Assembly (NCBI RefSeq): GCF_011044255.1
Contig: NZ_CP049107.1
Location: 2,567,501 to 2,631,500 of the forward strand
From: Rhizorhabdus phycosphaerae
GTDB taxonomy: Bacteria; Pseudomonadota; Alphaproteobacteria; Sphingomonadales; Sphingomonadaceae
Reading direction: 5' to 3'
Length of the DNA stretch: 64,000 bases
The number at the start of each line of letters is the position of its first letter. Position 1 is the first letter of the stretch. The translations under genes and the position numbers were made by a program. Below are positions 27,525 to 37,848 of this stretch, piece after piece. Below the pieces are notes generated by a model, which had not been told where the DNA came from, made no database searches, and saw only the letters and a list, made by a program, of their open reading frames with translations.

Positions 27525-28258
27525 CAAGGCTCCATGAGCGGGGCGACCGTCCTGATCAGGAGATCGATGTCCGACGGGCGCGAAAGGCGGTGATCGCCTT
27601 CCTTGACCAGGATCGTCTGCACATCGCCTGAACGAAGCGCCCGCGACAGACGCAGCGCGATGGAGACGGGGACGGTTTCGTCGAGCTGGCCGTGCAGCAG
27701 CCGGACCGGGCCATCGATGGCTATGTCTCCGCCCAGCAACAGATTGGCCTGACCCGATTCCCAGAAGCCGAGCGTGGTCACATAGGGCTCGTCGGAATAA
27801 TCGCTGGGTTCGGCGATCCGTCCCTCGCGGCGCAGGAGCGCGACGACATCCGCGCTGAAGCCCCAGTCGGTGAAGTCGGGCGCGGCGGCGATACCCACAA
27901 GCCCGGCCACGCGGTCGCCGAGCGCCAGCGCGACCAGCAGCGCCAGCCAGCCGCCCATCGACGAGCCGACGAGCACAACGGGCCCCGCCGAAGCGAAGGC
28001 GTCGATCATCTCGAGCGCGTCGTCACGCCAGTCGGCCAGGGTGAAGTCCTCGAAGGCGCCCTCGCTCGCCCCGCAGCCCGCATAGTCGAAGCGCAGCATC
28101 GCCCTGCCCTCGCGCCCCGCCCAGGCGTCGAGCGCGGTCGCCTTGTCGCCGTCCATGTCGGACCGGTAGCCGGGCAGGAAAACGATCGTCGGCCCCCGGC
28201 CGGGGCGATAGCGATAGGCGAGCGCAGGCTTGTCGGGGCGGGTGAGAAAAGCGGTCAT
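27524..28258 (-). CDS. Alpha/beta hydrolase
   Basis: The product is 244 residues, with an oxyanion-region FLPGYRSDMDG near residue 28, nucleophile elbow VGSSMGGWLALL near 97, acid in LHGQLDETVP near 190, and histidine in EGDHRLSRP near 225. It is a soluble serine hydrolase. The family includes esterases and acyl-peptide hydrolases, so the substrate is open. It forms a coupled pair with the TPR gene. Confidence 0.85.
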   Translation of the reverse strand: MTAFLTRPDKPALAYRYRPGRGPTIVFLPGYRSDMDGDKATALDAWAGREGRAMLRFDYAGCGASEGAFEDFTLADWRDDALEMIDAFASAGPVVLVGSSMGGWLALLVALALGDRVAGLVGIAAAPDFTDWGFSADVVALLRREGRIAEPSDYSDEPYVTTLGFWESGQANLLLGGDIAIDGPVRLLHGQLDETVPVSIALRLSRALRSGDVQTILVKEGDHRLSRPSDIDLLIRTVAPLMEP

Positions 28259-28283
28259 GTGCGGGCTTTACCCCGAATGGCGC

Positions 28284-29327
28284 TCAGAAGCGAAGATCGA
28301 TGTCGCCCAAAGGCTTCACCCCGGCGCAGATCGAGCGCACGGCGGCCCATTGCGGGGAGGACAGGGCCGGACGGAAGGGCCTGCCGGACCGTGCCGCCGC
28401 CTCGAAACGACGGCGGCGCTCGGTGGAGGGGGGATGACTCGCCAGATAGACCAGCGGCCCCCCCATGCCGGCCTCCTCTTTGCTCAGCCGGCGGAAGAAG
28501 GCCGCGGTCGCGGCGGGGCTGATCCCGGTCTGTAGCAACTGCTTCACCGAGAATTCGTCCGCTTCGCTTTCTGCCGCGCGGCTGTAGCGCGCATCGAGCA
28601 GGGCCTGGCCATATTCGGCCGCCGTGCCGCCCGACCCGATCAGCAGGCCGAGCCCGAAGCGGCGGAGCAGCGCGACCATCACATGGCGATGCTCGACATG
28701 GCCGATCTCGTGCGCCAGCACGCCGGCGACCTCGTCGGGCGACCGCGCCTCGTCGATCAGGCCGCGAAAGATCAGGATCCGCCCGCCCGGCAAGGCCACC
28801 GCGTTGACGATAGGAATGTTGACCACGCCGATCCGAATCGGACGGTCCGAGGGGGACAGACGCCGGGCAAGGTCGTCGAGCGCCTTCTGTCCACCGGGCG
28901 CGCGACAGAGCTGCGCGCCGAAGTCCCCGCTGATCGCATCGCCAAGTTGCTGCTCCCAGCTATAGGGGATCGCCCGTGCGAGCAGATCGAGACCCGCGAT
29001 CGCCCCGAGCACGAGGAGCGCCGACGCCACCACCGCGATTCCCGCCGCCCACCACAGGCCCCAGCGATCGATCGGCCCGCCATAGCGCGCCGCAGCCGGT
29101 AGCTGCCACAGTATCGGTCCCGGCGGCGCCTCGTCGAAGCCGAGCCGCCAGCCCTCCACACCCTTGCGTCCGAAGACCAACCGATCGGGATCCATCCGCT
29201 GGAGCTCGGTCAGCGCGACGGGATCGAAGCCCTCGATCGTCAGCATCCCTCCGACAACGCCCACGCGGACGTCGTGACGAAGCGCGCTCCTGCCATCGTG
29301 CAGCCAGGCCGGAGCGGAGTCGCTCAG
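28284..29327 (-). CDS. M48-family membrane metallopeptidase, probable non-AUG start
   Basis: The product is about 347 residues. The N-terminal region is followed by one membrane helix ([20 protein letters not shown], around residue 90), then a zinc protease domain with [14 protein letters not shown] and [13 protein letters not shown]. No ATG, GTG or TTG lies where the family normally starts. The frame begins with ATT/CTG at 29330-29325, where CTGA overlaps the YjgN stop behind a G-rich GTGGGGG stretch. The first ATG (29246) would drop 27 residues that include the conserved-looking [14 protein letters not shown]. Confidence 0.8.
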   Translation of the reverse strand: MSDSAPAWLHDGRSALRHDVRVGVVGGMLTIEGFDPVALTELQRMDPDRLVFGRKGVEGWRLGFDEAPPGPILWQLPAAARYGGPIDRWGLWWAAGIAVVASALLVLGAIAGLDLLARAIPYSWEQQLGDAISGDFGAQLCRAPGGQKALDDLARRLSPSDRPIRIGVVNIPIVNAVALPGGRILIFRGLIDEARSPDEVAGVLAHEIGHVEHRHVMVALLRRFGLGLLIGSGGTAAEYGQALLDARYSRAAESEADEFSVKQLLQTGISPAATAAFFRRLSKEEAGMGGPLVYLASHPPSTERRRRFEAAARSGRPFRPALSSPQWAAVRSICAGVKPLGDIDLRF

Positions 29328-30385
29328 AATGCCCCCACGTCGAAGGCGTCGAGCAGCCCTTCGCCCTGACGCGGCGCATCGGTGGTCGACTGGGTCAGGG
29401 TCGCCAGTTCGACCTCGCCGGTCGCTTCGAGGTGACGGATGAAGAAGGCCCAGTTGCGATAGCCGATGAAGATCAGGCCGATTCCGAGCGTCACGATCAC
29501 CAGGCCGATATGGCCCAGCAGCAGCTTGATCCAATCGAGCGTGCGGGCGGTGAAGGCGAAGCCGACGGCATTGAGTCGCAGCGCGCCGATCGCCTCGCGC
29601 AGGAAGGCCGCATAATAGACGATCGCGATGACCCCGATCGCCAGATAGGCGGCGAAGAATCCGAGAGCGAGCATGCCGAACGCCTCCGGACTGGGTGGCC
29701 CGCTGGCCGCTGCCCCGCCGACGACAGCGGCCACTCCCCCGACACAACCGACGATCGGCAGCAAATAGAAAAGCAGGAAGCGTCCGATGATCGGCCGCCA
29801 GCTGGCGTCGGCCTCGAAGCGGTGGCTGCCGAAACTCAAACGGCCCCAACGGTCATTCCACAGGCTCGTCATCGACCAGGGAATGAAGACGCCCAGCACA
29901 AAGGCACCCACTGCCGTCTTCCAAAGGGCCGTAAGGGCATAGCCCCAGCCCTTGTCGTCGCTGCCGCCGCGAATGCCGTGCCAATAGGTACGGCTCAGCC
30001 GGTAGCGCAGCGTCCGATAGCGCGCGAGCCCGTAGAGATAGAGCAGCGCGACGTAAGAGACGAACATCAACAGGCCCGCCGCGCCGAACTCGCCCCGCAT
30101 CATCATCCCCTGGGCGACGAACTGGATCGCGAACAGAGGAAGGCCGAGCAGGACGAGCACCAGCAAGAAACCGATGAGCAATTCCAGACCGGTTCCGGTC
30201 CATTCGAGCGGGGCGCCGATGAAGCGTGTGCGGCTCCACAGAAAGCGCCGCTCGCGCGTGGTCGCCCAGAAGCGATAGATACCCAGCGTCACGATCATCA
30301 GCAGCAAATTGGTGAAGGCGATCGGCGCGAATTCGCGCCACGTCCCGTCGAACCGGAAGGCACTGTCGGCGTGCGCGTCGTCCAT
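29324..30385 (-). CDS. YjgN (DUF898) family membrane protein
   Basis: The product is 353 residues with six or more membrane helices and the family pattern [20 protein letters not shown] near residue 25, [15 protein letters not shown] near 125, and [19 protein letters not shown] at the end. The function is not established. The pairing with an M48 peptidase whose start overlaps its stop is recurrent in proteobacteria and suggests a shared envelope role. The ATG at 30385 is chosen because the long open frame upstream is antisense to thrS. Confidence 0.85.
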   Translation of the reverse strand: MDDAHADSAFRFDGTWREFAPIAFTNLLLMIVTLGIYRFWATTRERRFLWSRTRFIGAPLEWTGTGLELLIGFLLVLVLLGLPLFAIQFVAQGMMMRGEFGAAGLLMFVSYVALLYLYGLARYRTLRYRLSRTYWHGIRGGSDDKGWGYALTALWKTAVGAFVLGVFIPWSMTSLWNDRWGRLSFGSHRFEADASWRPIIGRFLLFYLLPIVGCVGGVAAVVGGAAASGPPSPEAFGMLALGFFAAYLAIGVIAIVYYAAFLREAIGALRLNAVGFAFTARTLDWIKLLLGHIGLVIVTLGIGLIFIGYRNWAFFIRHLEATGEVELATLTQSTTDAPRQGEGLLDAFDVGAF

Positions 30386-30565
30386 CGTCTGATCCCCCTG
30401 TTCCCCTTGGCGCAGGGGACCGCGATCTCGATGGCCGGTCAAGCACAGAAAAGTCCGTTCCGGCGGATTCCGTGCGGCCGCACGGTGGAATCGCGGCGCT
30501 TGCCCCTGCCCCATGTTCGCGGGCATAAGCCGCGCTCCGCAAACTCGAAGGAATCCCGTTCTCCC

Positions 30566-32569
30566 ATGTCCGATCTTCTCACCATCACGCTTCCCGACGG
30601 CTCGGTGCGCGAAGTGAAGACCGGCACTACCCCCGCCCAGATCGCCGCCGCGATCGGGCCGGGTCTCGCCAAGGCGGCGCTTGCCGCGCGCGTCGACGGC
30701 GAACTGCGCGACCTCGATCGGCCGCTCGACAGGGATTCCGCCCTCGCCCTCGTCACCGCGCGCGACGAGAAGGACGCACTCGAACTGGCGCGCCACGACT
30801 TTGCGCATATCCTCGCCGAAGCGGTGCAGTCGCTGTTCCCCGGCACGCAGATCACTTTCGGCCCGGCGACCGACGACGGCTTCTATTACGACTTCGCGCC
30901 CGCACCCGATCACGGCCCCTTCACCGATGAGGACCTGCCCGCGATCGAGGCCGAGATGCGCCGCATCATCGCCGCCGACAAACCGCTTCGCCGCGAGGAA
31001 TGGAGCCGCGAGCAACTGATCTCGCGCTGGAAGCAGCAGGGTGAGGCGTTCAAGGCCGAATGGGCCGCGGAACTGCCGGGCGACGAGGCGCTGACGGTCT
31101 ACTGGTCGGGCGACGACTGGCTCGACATGTGCCGTGGTCCCCACCTGCCGAGCACCGGCAAGCTCGACCCGCAGGCGTTCAAGCTGACGCGCGTGTCGGG
31201 CGCCTATTGGCGCGGCGATCAGAAGAACGCGATGCTGAGCCGCATCTACGGCACCGGTTGGCTCAACAAGAAGCAGCTCGACGCGCACCTGACCCGGCTT
31301 GAGGAAGCGGCCAAGCGCGATCATCGCCGCATCGGGCAGGACATGGACCTGTTCCACCTCCAGTCCGAGGCGCAGGGCTCGGTCTTCTGGCATCCCAAGG
31401 GCTTCCGCCTGTGGCGCGAGCTGGAGGCCTATATGCGCCGCCGGCTCGACGCGTCGGGCTATGTCGAGGTCAAGACGCCGCAGCTGATGGATGCACGCCA
31501 GTGGGAGCAGTCGGGCCACTGGGGCAAATATCGCGAGAATATGTTCGTCGTTCCCGACGAGATTCCGGGTACCGAGGAGGATGGTCCGGTGCTGTCGGGC
31601 GAGGGCGACCTGATGGCGCTCAAGCCGATGAACTGCCCCGCGCACGTCCTGATCTTCCGCCAGGGGATCAAGAGCTATCGCGACCTGCCGATCCGCATGG
31701 CCGAGTTCGGCTGCTGCCATCGCAACGAGCCCCACGGCGCGCTGCACGGCATCATGCGCGTCCGCCAGTTCACCCAGGATGACGCGCATATCTTCGTGCG
31801 CGAGGACCAGCTGATCGCCGAGATCAAGGATTTCTGCGACCTGCTCGACACCGTCTATCGCGATCTCGGCTTCGACAGCTATGCGATCAAGCTGGCGCTG
31901 CGCCCCGAGAAGCGCTTCGGCAGCGACGCAATGTGGGACAAGGCCGAACAGACGCTGCGCGACGCGGTCGCCGCCTCTGGCCGCGCCACAGAGGAATATG
32001 GCTGGGAAGAGCTGGAGGGCGAAGGCGCCTTCTATGCGCCGAAGCTCGAATTCCACCTGACCGACGCGATCGGGCGGACCTGGCAGGTCGGCACGATCCA
32101 GGCGGACACCGTCCTGCCCGAGCGGCTCGACGCCTCCTATGTCGGCGAGGATGGCGAGCGCCATCGCCCGGTCATGCTCCACCGCGCCATCCTGGGCACC
32201 TTCGAGCGCTTCATCGGCATCTTGATCGAGCATCATGCCGGTCGCTTCCCGATGTGGCTGTCGCCGGTGCAGGCGGTGGTGGCGACGATCGTATCGGACG
32301 CGGACGGCTATGCGCGTGAAGTCGAGGCGAAGCTGGCCGCTGCCGGGCTGCGGGTCGAGAGCGACCTGCGCAACGAGAAGATCAACTACAAGGTGCGCGA
32401 ACATTCGCTCGCCAAGGTCCCCGCGCTGCTGGTCGTCGGCAAGCGCGAGGCCGAGGAAGGCACCGTCGCGATCCGGCGGCTGGGCGAACAGGCGCAGAGC
32501 GTGATGCCCCTCGACGAGGCGATCGCGATGCTGAAGGCCGAGGCGACTCCGCCCGACCTGCGGGCCTGA
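30566..32569 (+). CDS. thrS: Threonyl-tRNA synthetase
   Basis: The product is 667 residues. Residues 1-60 form the TGS domain ([16 protein letters not shown]). The editing domain has [17 protein letters not shown] and a [18 protein letters not shown] block. The class II core has [10 protein letters not shown], the motif 2 arginine in [20 protein letters not shown], and the motif 3 arginine in [17 protein letters not shown]. The anticodon-binding domain ends near [17 protein letters not shown]. It is followed by infC, as often seen. The stop overlaps the next ATG (TGATG). Confidence 0.97.
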   Translation: MSDLLTITLPDGSVREVKTGTTPAQIAAAIGPGLAKAALAARVDGELRDLDRPLDRDSALALVTARDEKDALELARHDFAHILAEAVQSLFPGTQITFGPATDDGFYYDFAPAPDHGPFTDEDLPAIEAEMRRIIAADKPLRREEWSREQLISRWKQQGEAFKAEWAAELPGDEALTVYWSGDDWLDMCRGPHLPSTGKLDPQAFKLTRVSGAYWRGDQKNAMLSRIYGTGWLNKKQLDAHLTRLEEAAKRDHRRIGQDMDLFHLQSEAQGSVFWHPKGFRLWRELEAYMRRRLDASGYVEVKTPQLMDARQWEQSGHWGKYRENMFVVPDEIPGTEEDGPVLSGEGDLMALKPMNCPAHVLIFRQGIKSYRDLPIRMAEFGCCHRNEPHGALHGIMRVRQFTQDDAHIFVREDQLIAEIKDFCDLLDTVYRDLGFDSYAIKLALRPEKRFGSDAMWDKAEQTLRDAVAASGRATEEYGWEELEGEGAFYAPKLEFHLTDAIGRTWQVGTIQADTVLPERLDASYVGEDGERHRPVMLHRAILGTFERFIGILIEHHAGRFPMWLSPVQAVVATIVSDADGYAREVEAKLAAAGLRVESDLRNEKINYKVREHSLAKVPALLVVGKREAEEGTVAIRRLGEQAQSVMPLDEAIAMLKAEATPPDLRA

Positions 32570-32988
32570 TGGATCGGGCAGGCTCCCCCCTCATGCTCGC
32601 CACGCGGCGGGATGTGATGGCGGGGGGCCTTGCCCTGGCAATGCTGGGCGGAGCGGCCGGTGCCGCGTCGCCGGCCGAGGGTGAAGGACGGACCATGTAC
32701 GGACTGATCGGCCGGATGTTTGCAAAGCCGGGGACGCGCGACGCACTGATCGCGATCCTGACCGAGGGGTCCAGCGCCATGCCGGGCTGCCGATCCTATA
32801 TCGTCGCCCGCGACGCCAAGGATCCCGATGCGATCTTCGTCACCGAAGTCTGGGCCAGCCGCGAGGACCATGCCGCCTCGCTGAAGCTACCCTCGGTCCA
32901 GTCGGCGATCGCACGCGGCCGACCGCTCATCGCCCGCTTCGACACCTATTTCGAGACCGAACCGGTCGGCGGCGTGGGCCTCGCCTGA
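32569..32988 (+). CDS. Tat-exported antibiotic-biosynthesis-monooxygenase-like protein
   Basis: The product is 139 residues. The N-terminus [20 protein letters not shown] looks like a twin-arginine signal. The rest is an ABM/quinol-monooxygenase ferredoxin-like domain ([20 protein letters not shown] and [16 protein letters not shown]). An exported ABM protein could act on quinones or reactive aromatics; this is inference. A start at 32593 (MLATRR) is equally possible. Its ATG overlaps the thrS stop, and it separates thrS from infC. Confidence 0.75.
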   Translation: MDRAGSPLMLATRRDVMAGGLALAMLGGAAGAASPAEGEGRTMYGLIGRMFAKPGTRDALIAILTEGSSAMPGCRSYIVARDAKDPDAIFVTEVWASREDHAASLKLPSVQSAIARGRPLIARFDTYFETEPVGGVGLA

Positions 32989-33100
32989 CGCATGCGCGCC
33001 ACAGGCGTGGGGAAAGCGCAGCCCTTGCACGCGCCCATCTTCCAAATCCCCGCGTTTAGGCTTATATCGCCCCCGAAGAACGACGACAGGAGATTTAACT

Positions 33101-33652
33101 ATACGTCCCCCGATGATGCGCCGCCCCCTGGGGCAGCCGCCGATGCCGCTCAACGGCCCGCGCTACAATGAGTTCATCCAGGTCCCCAAGGTTCGGGTGA
33201 TCGATGAAGAGGGCGAGAATCTGGGCGTGATGTATACACGCGAGGCAATCGAGCAGGCACAGGAGGCCGGTCTCGATCTGGTCGAAGTGTCGCCGAACGC
33301 CGACCCGCCCGTGTGCAAGTTCCTCGATGTCGGCAAGTTCAAATATGAGGCCCAGAAAAAGGCCAATCTTGCCCGGAAGTCGCAGAAGACGCAGGAGATC
33401 AAAGAGATCAAGATGCGTCCGAACATCGACGACCACGACTATGACACCAAGATGAAGAAGATCCACGAGTTCATCGGCGAGGGCGACAAGGTGAAGGTCA
33501 CCCTGCGCTTCCGTGGTCGTGAGCTCGCCCATGGTCAGCTGGGCATGCAGGTCCTCCAGCGCGTGCAGGCCGACATGGCGGAAACCGCCAAGGTCGAGCA
33601 GTTTCCGCGCATGGAAGGCCGCCAGATGCTGATGGTGCTCGCGCCCCGCTGA
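33101..33652 (+). CDS. infC: Translation initiation factor IF-3 (probable AUA start)
   Basis: IF-3 binds the 30S subunit and proofreads start codons. The product is 183 residues: an N-terminal domain ([20 protein letters not shown]), a lysine-rich linker, and a C-terminal domain ([31 protein letters not shown]). The first ATG (33113) is 20 bases past the Shine-Dalgarno AGGAG. An in-frame ATA at 33101 is eight bases past it, the ideal distance. A rare start codon on infC is a known autoregulatory device, because IF-3 rejects it. Confidence 0.93.
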   Translation: MRPPMMRRPLGQPPMPLNGPRYNEFIQVPKVRVIDEEGENLGVMYTREAIEQAQEAGLDLVEVSPNADPPVCKFLDVGKFKYEAQKKANLARKSQKTQEIKEIKMRPNIDDHDYDTKMKKIHEFIGEGDKVKVTLRFRGRELAHGQLGMQVLQRVQADMAETAKVEQFPRMEGRQMLMVLAPR

Positions 33653-33753
33653 GGCGCGACTCCGCTTCGTCACGATCCTGCTCCGGCCCGTCTTCCGCTT
33701 GTGGGGAGTGCGCGCGACCCGGAGCAAGGTCTGCGAGCGGCTCGAGGACGAGG

Positions 33754-34245
33754 ATGACCGGCATCGACCATTGGCGGGCCATGGAGCGGCAGGACATCGA
33801 CGCCGTCGTGCACATCGCTGACCATGTCCACATGGCCTTTCCCGAGCGCCCCGAGGTCATCGCCGAAAAGTTTGCGCTCTATCCCGAGGGCTGCCTGATC
33901 CTCGATGGATCGCAGCATGCCATCGGCTATGTCCTCGCCCATCCCTGGCACCGCGCCACGCCGCCGAAGCTCGATCATCTGCTCGGCGCAATTCCCGAAG
34001 GCGCCGATACCTATTATCTGCACGACCTGGCGCTGTTGCCCGAGGCACGCGGCAGTGGCGCGGGGGCGGCGGCGGTCGATCGCGTGGTCGCCCAGGCACG
34101 ACGGGGGGGCTTTCGCGACATCAGCCTGATCGCGGTCGGCGACTCGGTCCCCTTCTGGACCTCGCGCGGATTTGCACCGGCAACGGACGGCCCCGACCGC
34201 CCCTATGGACCGGCCTCGCTGTTCATGCGGCGCAGGCTGGACTGA
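33754..34245 (+). CDS. GNAT-family N-acetyltransferase
   Basis: The product is 163 residues with the acetyl-CoA-binding motif LALLPEARGSGAGAAAVDRV near residue 95 and late strand SLIAVGDSVPFWTSRGF. The substrate is unknown. It lies between infC and the convergent glnD without overlap. Confidence 0.85.
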   Translation: MTGIDHWRAMERQDIDAVVHIADHVHMAFPERPEVIAEKFALYPEGCLILDGSQHAIGYVLAHPWHRATPPKLDHLLGAIPEGADTYYLHDLALLPEARGSGAGAAAVDRVVAQARRGGFRDISLIAVGDSVPFWTSRGFAPATDGPDRPYGPASLFMRRRLD

Positions 34246-34260
34246 CGGCGGTTACAGCTT

Positions 34261-37023
34261 TCAGGCTGCCTTCCGGACCGATCCTCCGGCCGCAGCATCG
34301 AGCAACAGCCGTTCGAGCGTCTTGAGTCTGGCGGCGCTGGTAATCTTGTCCCCGGTCAGGTCGGCCACGTAGAAGACGTCCACCGCGCGCTCGCCATAAG
34401 TCGCGATATGCGCCGAGTGGATCATGACCTTCGCCTGGAACAGCGCATGGGCCAGCGCATGGAGCAGCGCCGGCCGATCGCGGGCGTTGACCTCGATCAC
34501 CGTATAGCGGTTCGACGCGCGGTTATCGATGAGGGCGGCGGGCTCGATCGAGAAGGCGTCGGCGCGCGGGCGGGTCAGCGGCTTGGCAGCGAGGCGGTCT
34601 GCCATCCGCGTACGGTTGGCGAGCGCGTCTTCGATCGCAATGCGCAGCCGCGTCATGCGGTCGTCGCCCTCGAAGGGCTGGCCGAAGGGATCCTGTACCA
34701 GAAGATTGTCGATCGCCATGCCGTCGCGCGTGGTGTGGATGCGGGCGTCGATCACGCTCGCGCCCGCCAGATGGATGGCTCCGGCAATGCGGTAGAACAG
34801 ACCGGGATGATCGCCCGCATAGATGCTGACGAGCGTGGAGCCGCGATCGGGATCGGGCGAGGCGGAGATCGAAAGGGGCTTGCCGTCGATGTCCGCCGTC
34901 TCGATCAGCCGGGCATTGCCTTCCAAGATGTCGACGCTCTCCGCGACCCAATAGGCCTCTGGGAAGCGCGCGACATAGGTGGCGAAGCGCACATCGTCCC
35001 AGCCCAGCCGCTCCTGCAGCTGCGCATGCTTGGCCGCGATGCGCTCGCGCCGGCCGGTCTGCTTGTGACCGAGGCGGAGCACCTCCTCCGCCGCTTCGTA
35101 GAGATCGCCGAGCAGCTGACGCTTCCAGCTGTTCCAGACGCCGGGCCCGACCGCGCGGATGTCGACGATCGTCAGGCAGAAGAGCAGGCGGAGGCGTTCC
35201 GGGCTCTGGACCTTCTCGGCAAAGTCGAGGATCGTCTTGAAGTCCGACAGGTCGCGCTTGAAGGCGGTGTCGGACATGGCGAGATGATGGCGCACCAGCC
35301 AGGCGACGGTCTCTGTTTCCGCCGGGCTCAGGCCGAAACGGGGGCAGAGCTTCTCGGCGACTTCGGCGCCGAGCACGCTGTGATCGCCGCCGCGCCCCTT
35401 GGCGATGTCGTGAAGCAGCACCGCCGCATACAGCACCCGTCGCTGGACGATGCCCGGCAGGATCTTGGATGCGAGCGGATGATCCTCCGCCAGTTCGCCC
35501 TTCTCGATCCGACTGAGCAGGCCGATGGCGCGGATCGAATGTTCGTCGACCGTATAATGGTGGTACATGTCGAACTGCATCTGCGCGACGACGCGGCCGA
35601 AGTCGGGCACGAACCGGCCGAACACGCCCGCCTCGTTCATCCAGCGCAGCACGATCTCCGGCGTGTGGTGCGACGCGAGCACATCCATGAAATAGGCGTT
35701 GGCGCGCGGGTCGCGGCGCACCGCATTGTCGATCAGCTTGGCATCGCGTCCGGCCGCACGCATCGCAAGCGGATGGATCTCGAGTCCGTGACGATCGGCG
35801 ATCGTGAACATCTGGACGAGGCGCGCGGGATCCTGTGCGAAGAAATCGTCGGTCGGTATCGCCAGCCGGCCGCGTTCGAGAACGAAGCCGTCGAGCTTGG
35901 ACGGTCGGCGGCGGAGCGAGGGAAAGCCGAAACGCCGGCCGCGCGACGCGAAAGTCTCGTCGATATGCGCCAGGAAGATCGCGGTCAGGTCGCCGACCCG
36001 CTTCGCCATCAGGAAATAATGCTGCATGAAGCGCTCGACCGCCGACTTGCCGGGCCGTTCGGCATAGCGCATCCGGCGGGCGATCTCGGGCTGGACGTCG
36101 AAGGTCAGCCGATCCTCGGGCCGCCCGGCGACGATGTGCAGATGGCAGCGCACCGACCACAGGAAATTCTCGGCCTTCTGGAACTGGCGCAGCTCGGCGC
36201 GGGTGAGCAGCCCTTTCTCGACCAGCTCGGGGACCGACTGGACCAGATAGACATATTTGCCGATCCAGAAGAGCGTGTGGAGGTCGCGCAGCCCACCCTT
36301 GCCCTCCTTCAGATTGGGTTCGACGACATAGCGGCTGTCGCCCATCCGCTTGTGCCGCTCCTCGCGCTCCTGCAGCTTCTCGGCGACGAAGGTCCGGGCG
36401 GTGCCCGTCACGACATCGCGGCGGAACAGCGCAGCGGCCTCGTCGTACAGCGCGATGTCGCCCCACACGAACCGCCCCTCGAGCAGCGCGGTGCGAATCG
36501 TCAGGTCGCTCTTCGCCATGCGGATCATGTCGTCGAGCGACCGGCTCGAATGACCGACCTTCAGGCCGAGGTCCCACATCGAGTAGAGCATCGACTCGAT
36601 CACCTGCTCCGACCAGCTCGTCTGTTTCCACGGCGTGAGGAAGGCGATGTCGACGTCGGAATGCAGCGCCATCTCCCCCCGGCCATAGCCGCCGACGGCG
36701 ATCAGCGTCAGGCGTTCCGCCGCCGACCGGTTGCTGATCGGGTAAAGCCGCTCGACGGTGAAGTCGTAGATCAGGCGAAGGATCTGGTCGGTCAGAAAGG
36801 CATAGGCCGACGCCGTTTCCGAGCCACGGGTGGGCGTTGCGGCGAGGCGGCGCGCGATCTCCGCGCGGCCGATGTCGAGCGCCGCTTTCAGAACCACCGT
36901 ACCCGCGTTGCGCAGCGCGGTCGCATCGGTCGATCCCGGCAGGAGCGCCGAGAGACTGTCGGCCACGGCCCGTCGATCGATGATCGCGCGGCGCTGGGGC
37001 AGGATATCGAACTTGGTGGCCAT
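34261..37023 (-). CDS. glnD: Bifunctional [protein-PII] uridylyltransferase/uridylyl-removing enzyme
   Basis: This is the main nitrogen sensor: it uridylylates PII when glutamine is low and removes UMP when it is high. It is 920 residues. The nucleotidyltransferase domain has VGGYGRGEMALHSDVDIAF near 95-115. The central region has LKEGKGGLRDLHTLFWI, the HD domain has LHDIAKGRGGDHSVLG near 540, and two C-terminal ACT domains (about 730-810 and 840-915) bind glutamine. The ATG at 37023 fits the family N-terminus. It follows DUF983 and a small gene on the same strand. Confidence 0.96.
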   Translation of the reverse strand: MATKFDILPQRRAIIDRRAVADSLSALLPGSTDATALRNAGTVVLKAALDIGRAEIARRLAATPTRGSETASAYAFLTDQILRLIYDFTVERLYPISNRSAAERLTLIAVGGYGRGEMALHSDVDIAFLTPWKQTSWSEQVIESMLYSMWDLGLKVGHSSRSLDDMIRMAKSDLTIRTALLEGRFVWGDIALYDEAAALFRRDVVTGTARTFVAEKLQEREERHKRMGDSRYVVEPNLKEGKGGLRDLHTLFWIGKYVYLVQSVPELVEKGLLTRAELRQFQKAENFLWSVRCHLHIVAGRPEDRLTFDVQPEIARRMRYAERPGKSAVERFMQHYFLMAKRVGDLTAIFLAHIDETFASRGRRFGFPSLRRRPSKLDGFVLERGRLAIPTDDFFAQDPARLVQMFTIADRHGLEIHPLAMRAAGRDAKLIDNAVRRDPRANAYFMDVLASHHTPEIVLRWMNEAGVFGRFVPDFGRVVAQMQFDMYHHYTVDEHSIRAIGLLSRIEKGELAEDHPLASKILPGIVQRRVLYAAVLLHDIAKGRGGDHSVLGAEVAEKLCPRFGLSPAETETVAWLVRHHLAMSDTAFKRDLSDFKTILDFAEKVQSPERLRLLFCLTIVDIRAVGPGVWNSWKRQLLGDLYEAAEEVLRLGHKQTGRRERIAAKHAQLQERLGWDDVRFATYVARFPEAYWVAESVDILEGNARLIETADIDGKPLSISASPDPDRGSTLVSIYAGDHPGLFYRIAGAIHLAGASVIDARIHTTRDGMAIDNLLVQDPFGQPFEGDDRMTRLRIAIEDALANRTRMADRLAAKPLTRPRADAFSIEPAALIDNRASNRYTVIEVNARDRPALLHALAHALFQAKVMIHSAHIATYGERAVDVFYVADLTGDKITSAARLKTLERLLLDAAAGGSVRKAA

Positions 37024-37084
37024 GCCAGCCACATAGGGACGAATGGTTAAAAGAGCTAGGCGACCGCGGGGGAAGGCCCTGTCT

Positions 37085-37324
37085 TCAGCATTCCTCGCCG
37101 CCGAGGCGATGGCCGTTGCGGTTGCGGCGCGCGGCGGTATCGGACCGCGTGGCCCCTGCCGCATCGCCGGACAGGATGGTCAGCAGCGCGCGCGCGATGC
37201 GCACCTCGGCGAAGTCGTCCCCCGCCCCCGCGCGCACGAGGGCGGCCTCGGCGGAATAGCCGCCCTGCTCGAGATGCCGGGCCGCCGCTTCCCGCGCGCT
37301 GTCGAGACCCGGTTCGGAGCTCAT
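37085..37324 (-). CDS. Small hypothetical protein, 79 aa
   Basis: The frame opens with an ATG that overlaps the DUF983 stop by four bases (ATGA) and ends 61 bases before glnD. The N-terminal half is helical and alanine-rich (LDSAREAAARHLEQGGYSAE). The C-terminal part is basic and ends GGEEC. I recognise no family. Translational coupling and frame-consistent composition argue for a real gene. Confidence 0.6.
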   Translation of the reverse strand: MSSEPGLDSAREAAARHLEQGGYSAEAALVRAGAGDDFAEVRIARALLTILSGDAAGATRSDTAARRNRNGHRLGGEEC

Positions 37325-37770
37325 CGCTTCTTGCGCGGCAGCACGGCGGGACCGTCGGCGCCATAGGGATACCAGGGGCGGCTCAACTGCCCCTCGCCGG
37401 CCTTGAAGAAAAACTGGCTGCACACCAGCCAGCCTTTGAGCGGGCGCAACGGCAGCACGCAGGTCGCGACGAGAAAGGGGCCGGTCAGCAGCAGTTGCGT
37501 GATCAGCGAGGCATTGCCGAAAATCTCGAGCATCAGCGCGAAGATCACCGCGGGAATGCATCCGAAGCAGATGACGAAGAAGGCAGGGCCGTCGGCGGGA
37601 TCGGCGAAACCATAGTCAAGGCCGCAATGCGGACAGGCGGGCCGCAGCCGGAGAAAGCCGTCGAACAGCGCACCCTCACCACAGCGTGGACAGCGCCCCT
37701 TTATGCCGGTCCTGACAGGGTCCAGCGGCGGCCATTCGCCATCGGGGGTCGTGCGGAGGGTGTCGGGCAT
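37321..37770 (-). CDS. DUF983 family membrane protein
   Basis: The product is 149 residues. An N-terminal zinc-ribbon-like CPRCGEGALFDGFLRLRP...CPHCGLDY is followed by two membrane segments (about 55-75 and 80-105) and a short basic tail ending LPRKKR. The function is unknown. It is divergent from the MocR regulator across a 78-bp gap that holds an inverted repeat. It may therefore be that regulator's target. Confidence 0.88.
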   Translation of the reverse strand: MPDTLRTTPDGEWPPLDPVRTGIKGRCPRCGEGALFDGFLRLRPACPHCGLDYGFADPADGPAFFVICFGCIPAVIFALMLEIFGNASLITQLLLTGPFLVATCVLPLRPLKGWLVCSQFFFKAGEGQLSRPWYPYGADGPAVLPRKKR

Positions 37771-37807
37771 GCTGTGCTCCTGCTTGCTTGCCCGACATAG
37801 GAAACAT

Positions 37808-37830
37808 TGTATGGAGCATTCAACCATACA
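37808..37830. promoter_or_regulatory. Inverted repeat between DUF983 and mocR genes
   Basis: TGTATGG-N9-CCATACA is a perfect 7-bp inverted repeat in the only gap between the divergent genes, 18 bases before the regulator's start codon. Its position fits the regulator's own operator. Confidence 0.5.
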
Positions 37831-37848
37831 TAAAGGACGGTTCCGGCC

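Noticed and set aside
30386-32404. Leftward frame continuing from yjgN through thrS to about 1026 codons
   Set aside because: The part beyond 30385 is antisense to the well-supported thrS and does not resemble the DUF898 family.
34236-34260. Extra SigF promoter from a GTAACC on the minus strand near glnD
   Set aside because: The -35-like block is present, but no CGAA occurs at the 16-base spacing, and it lies at the 3' ends of genes.
34408-37050. 880-codon open frame antisense to glnD
   Set aside because: Same shadow effect; glnD has full domain support over the whole interval.
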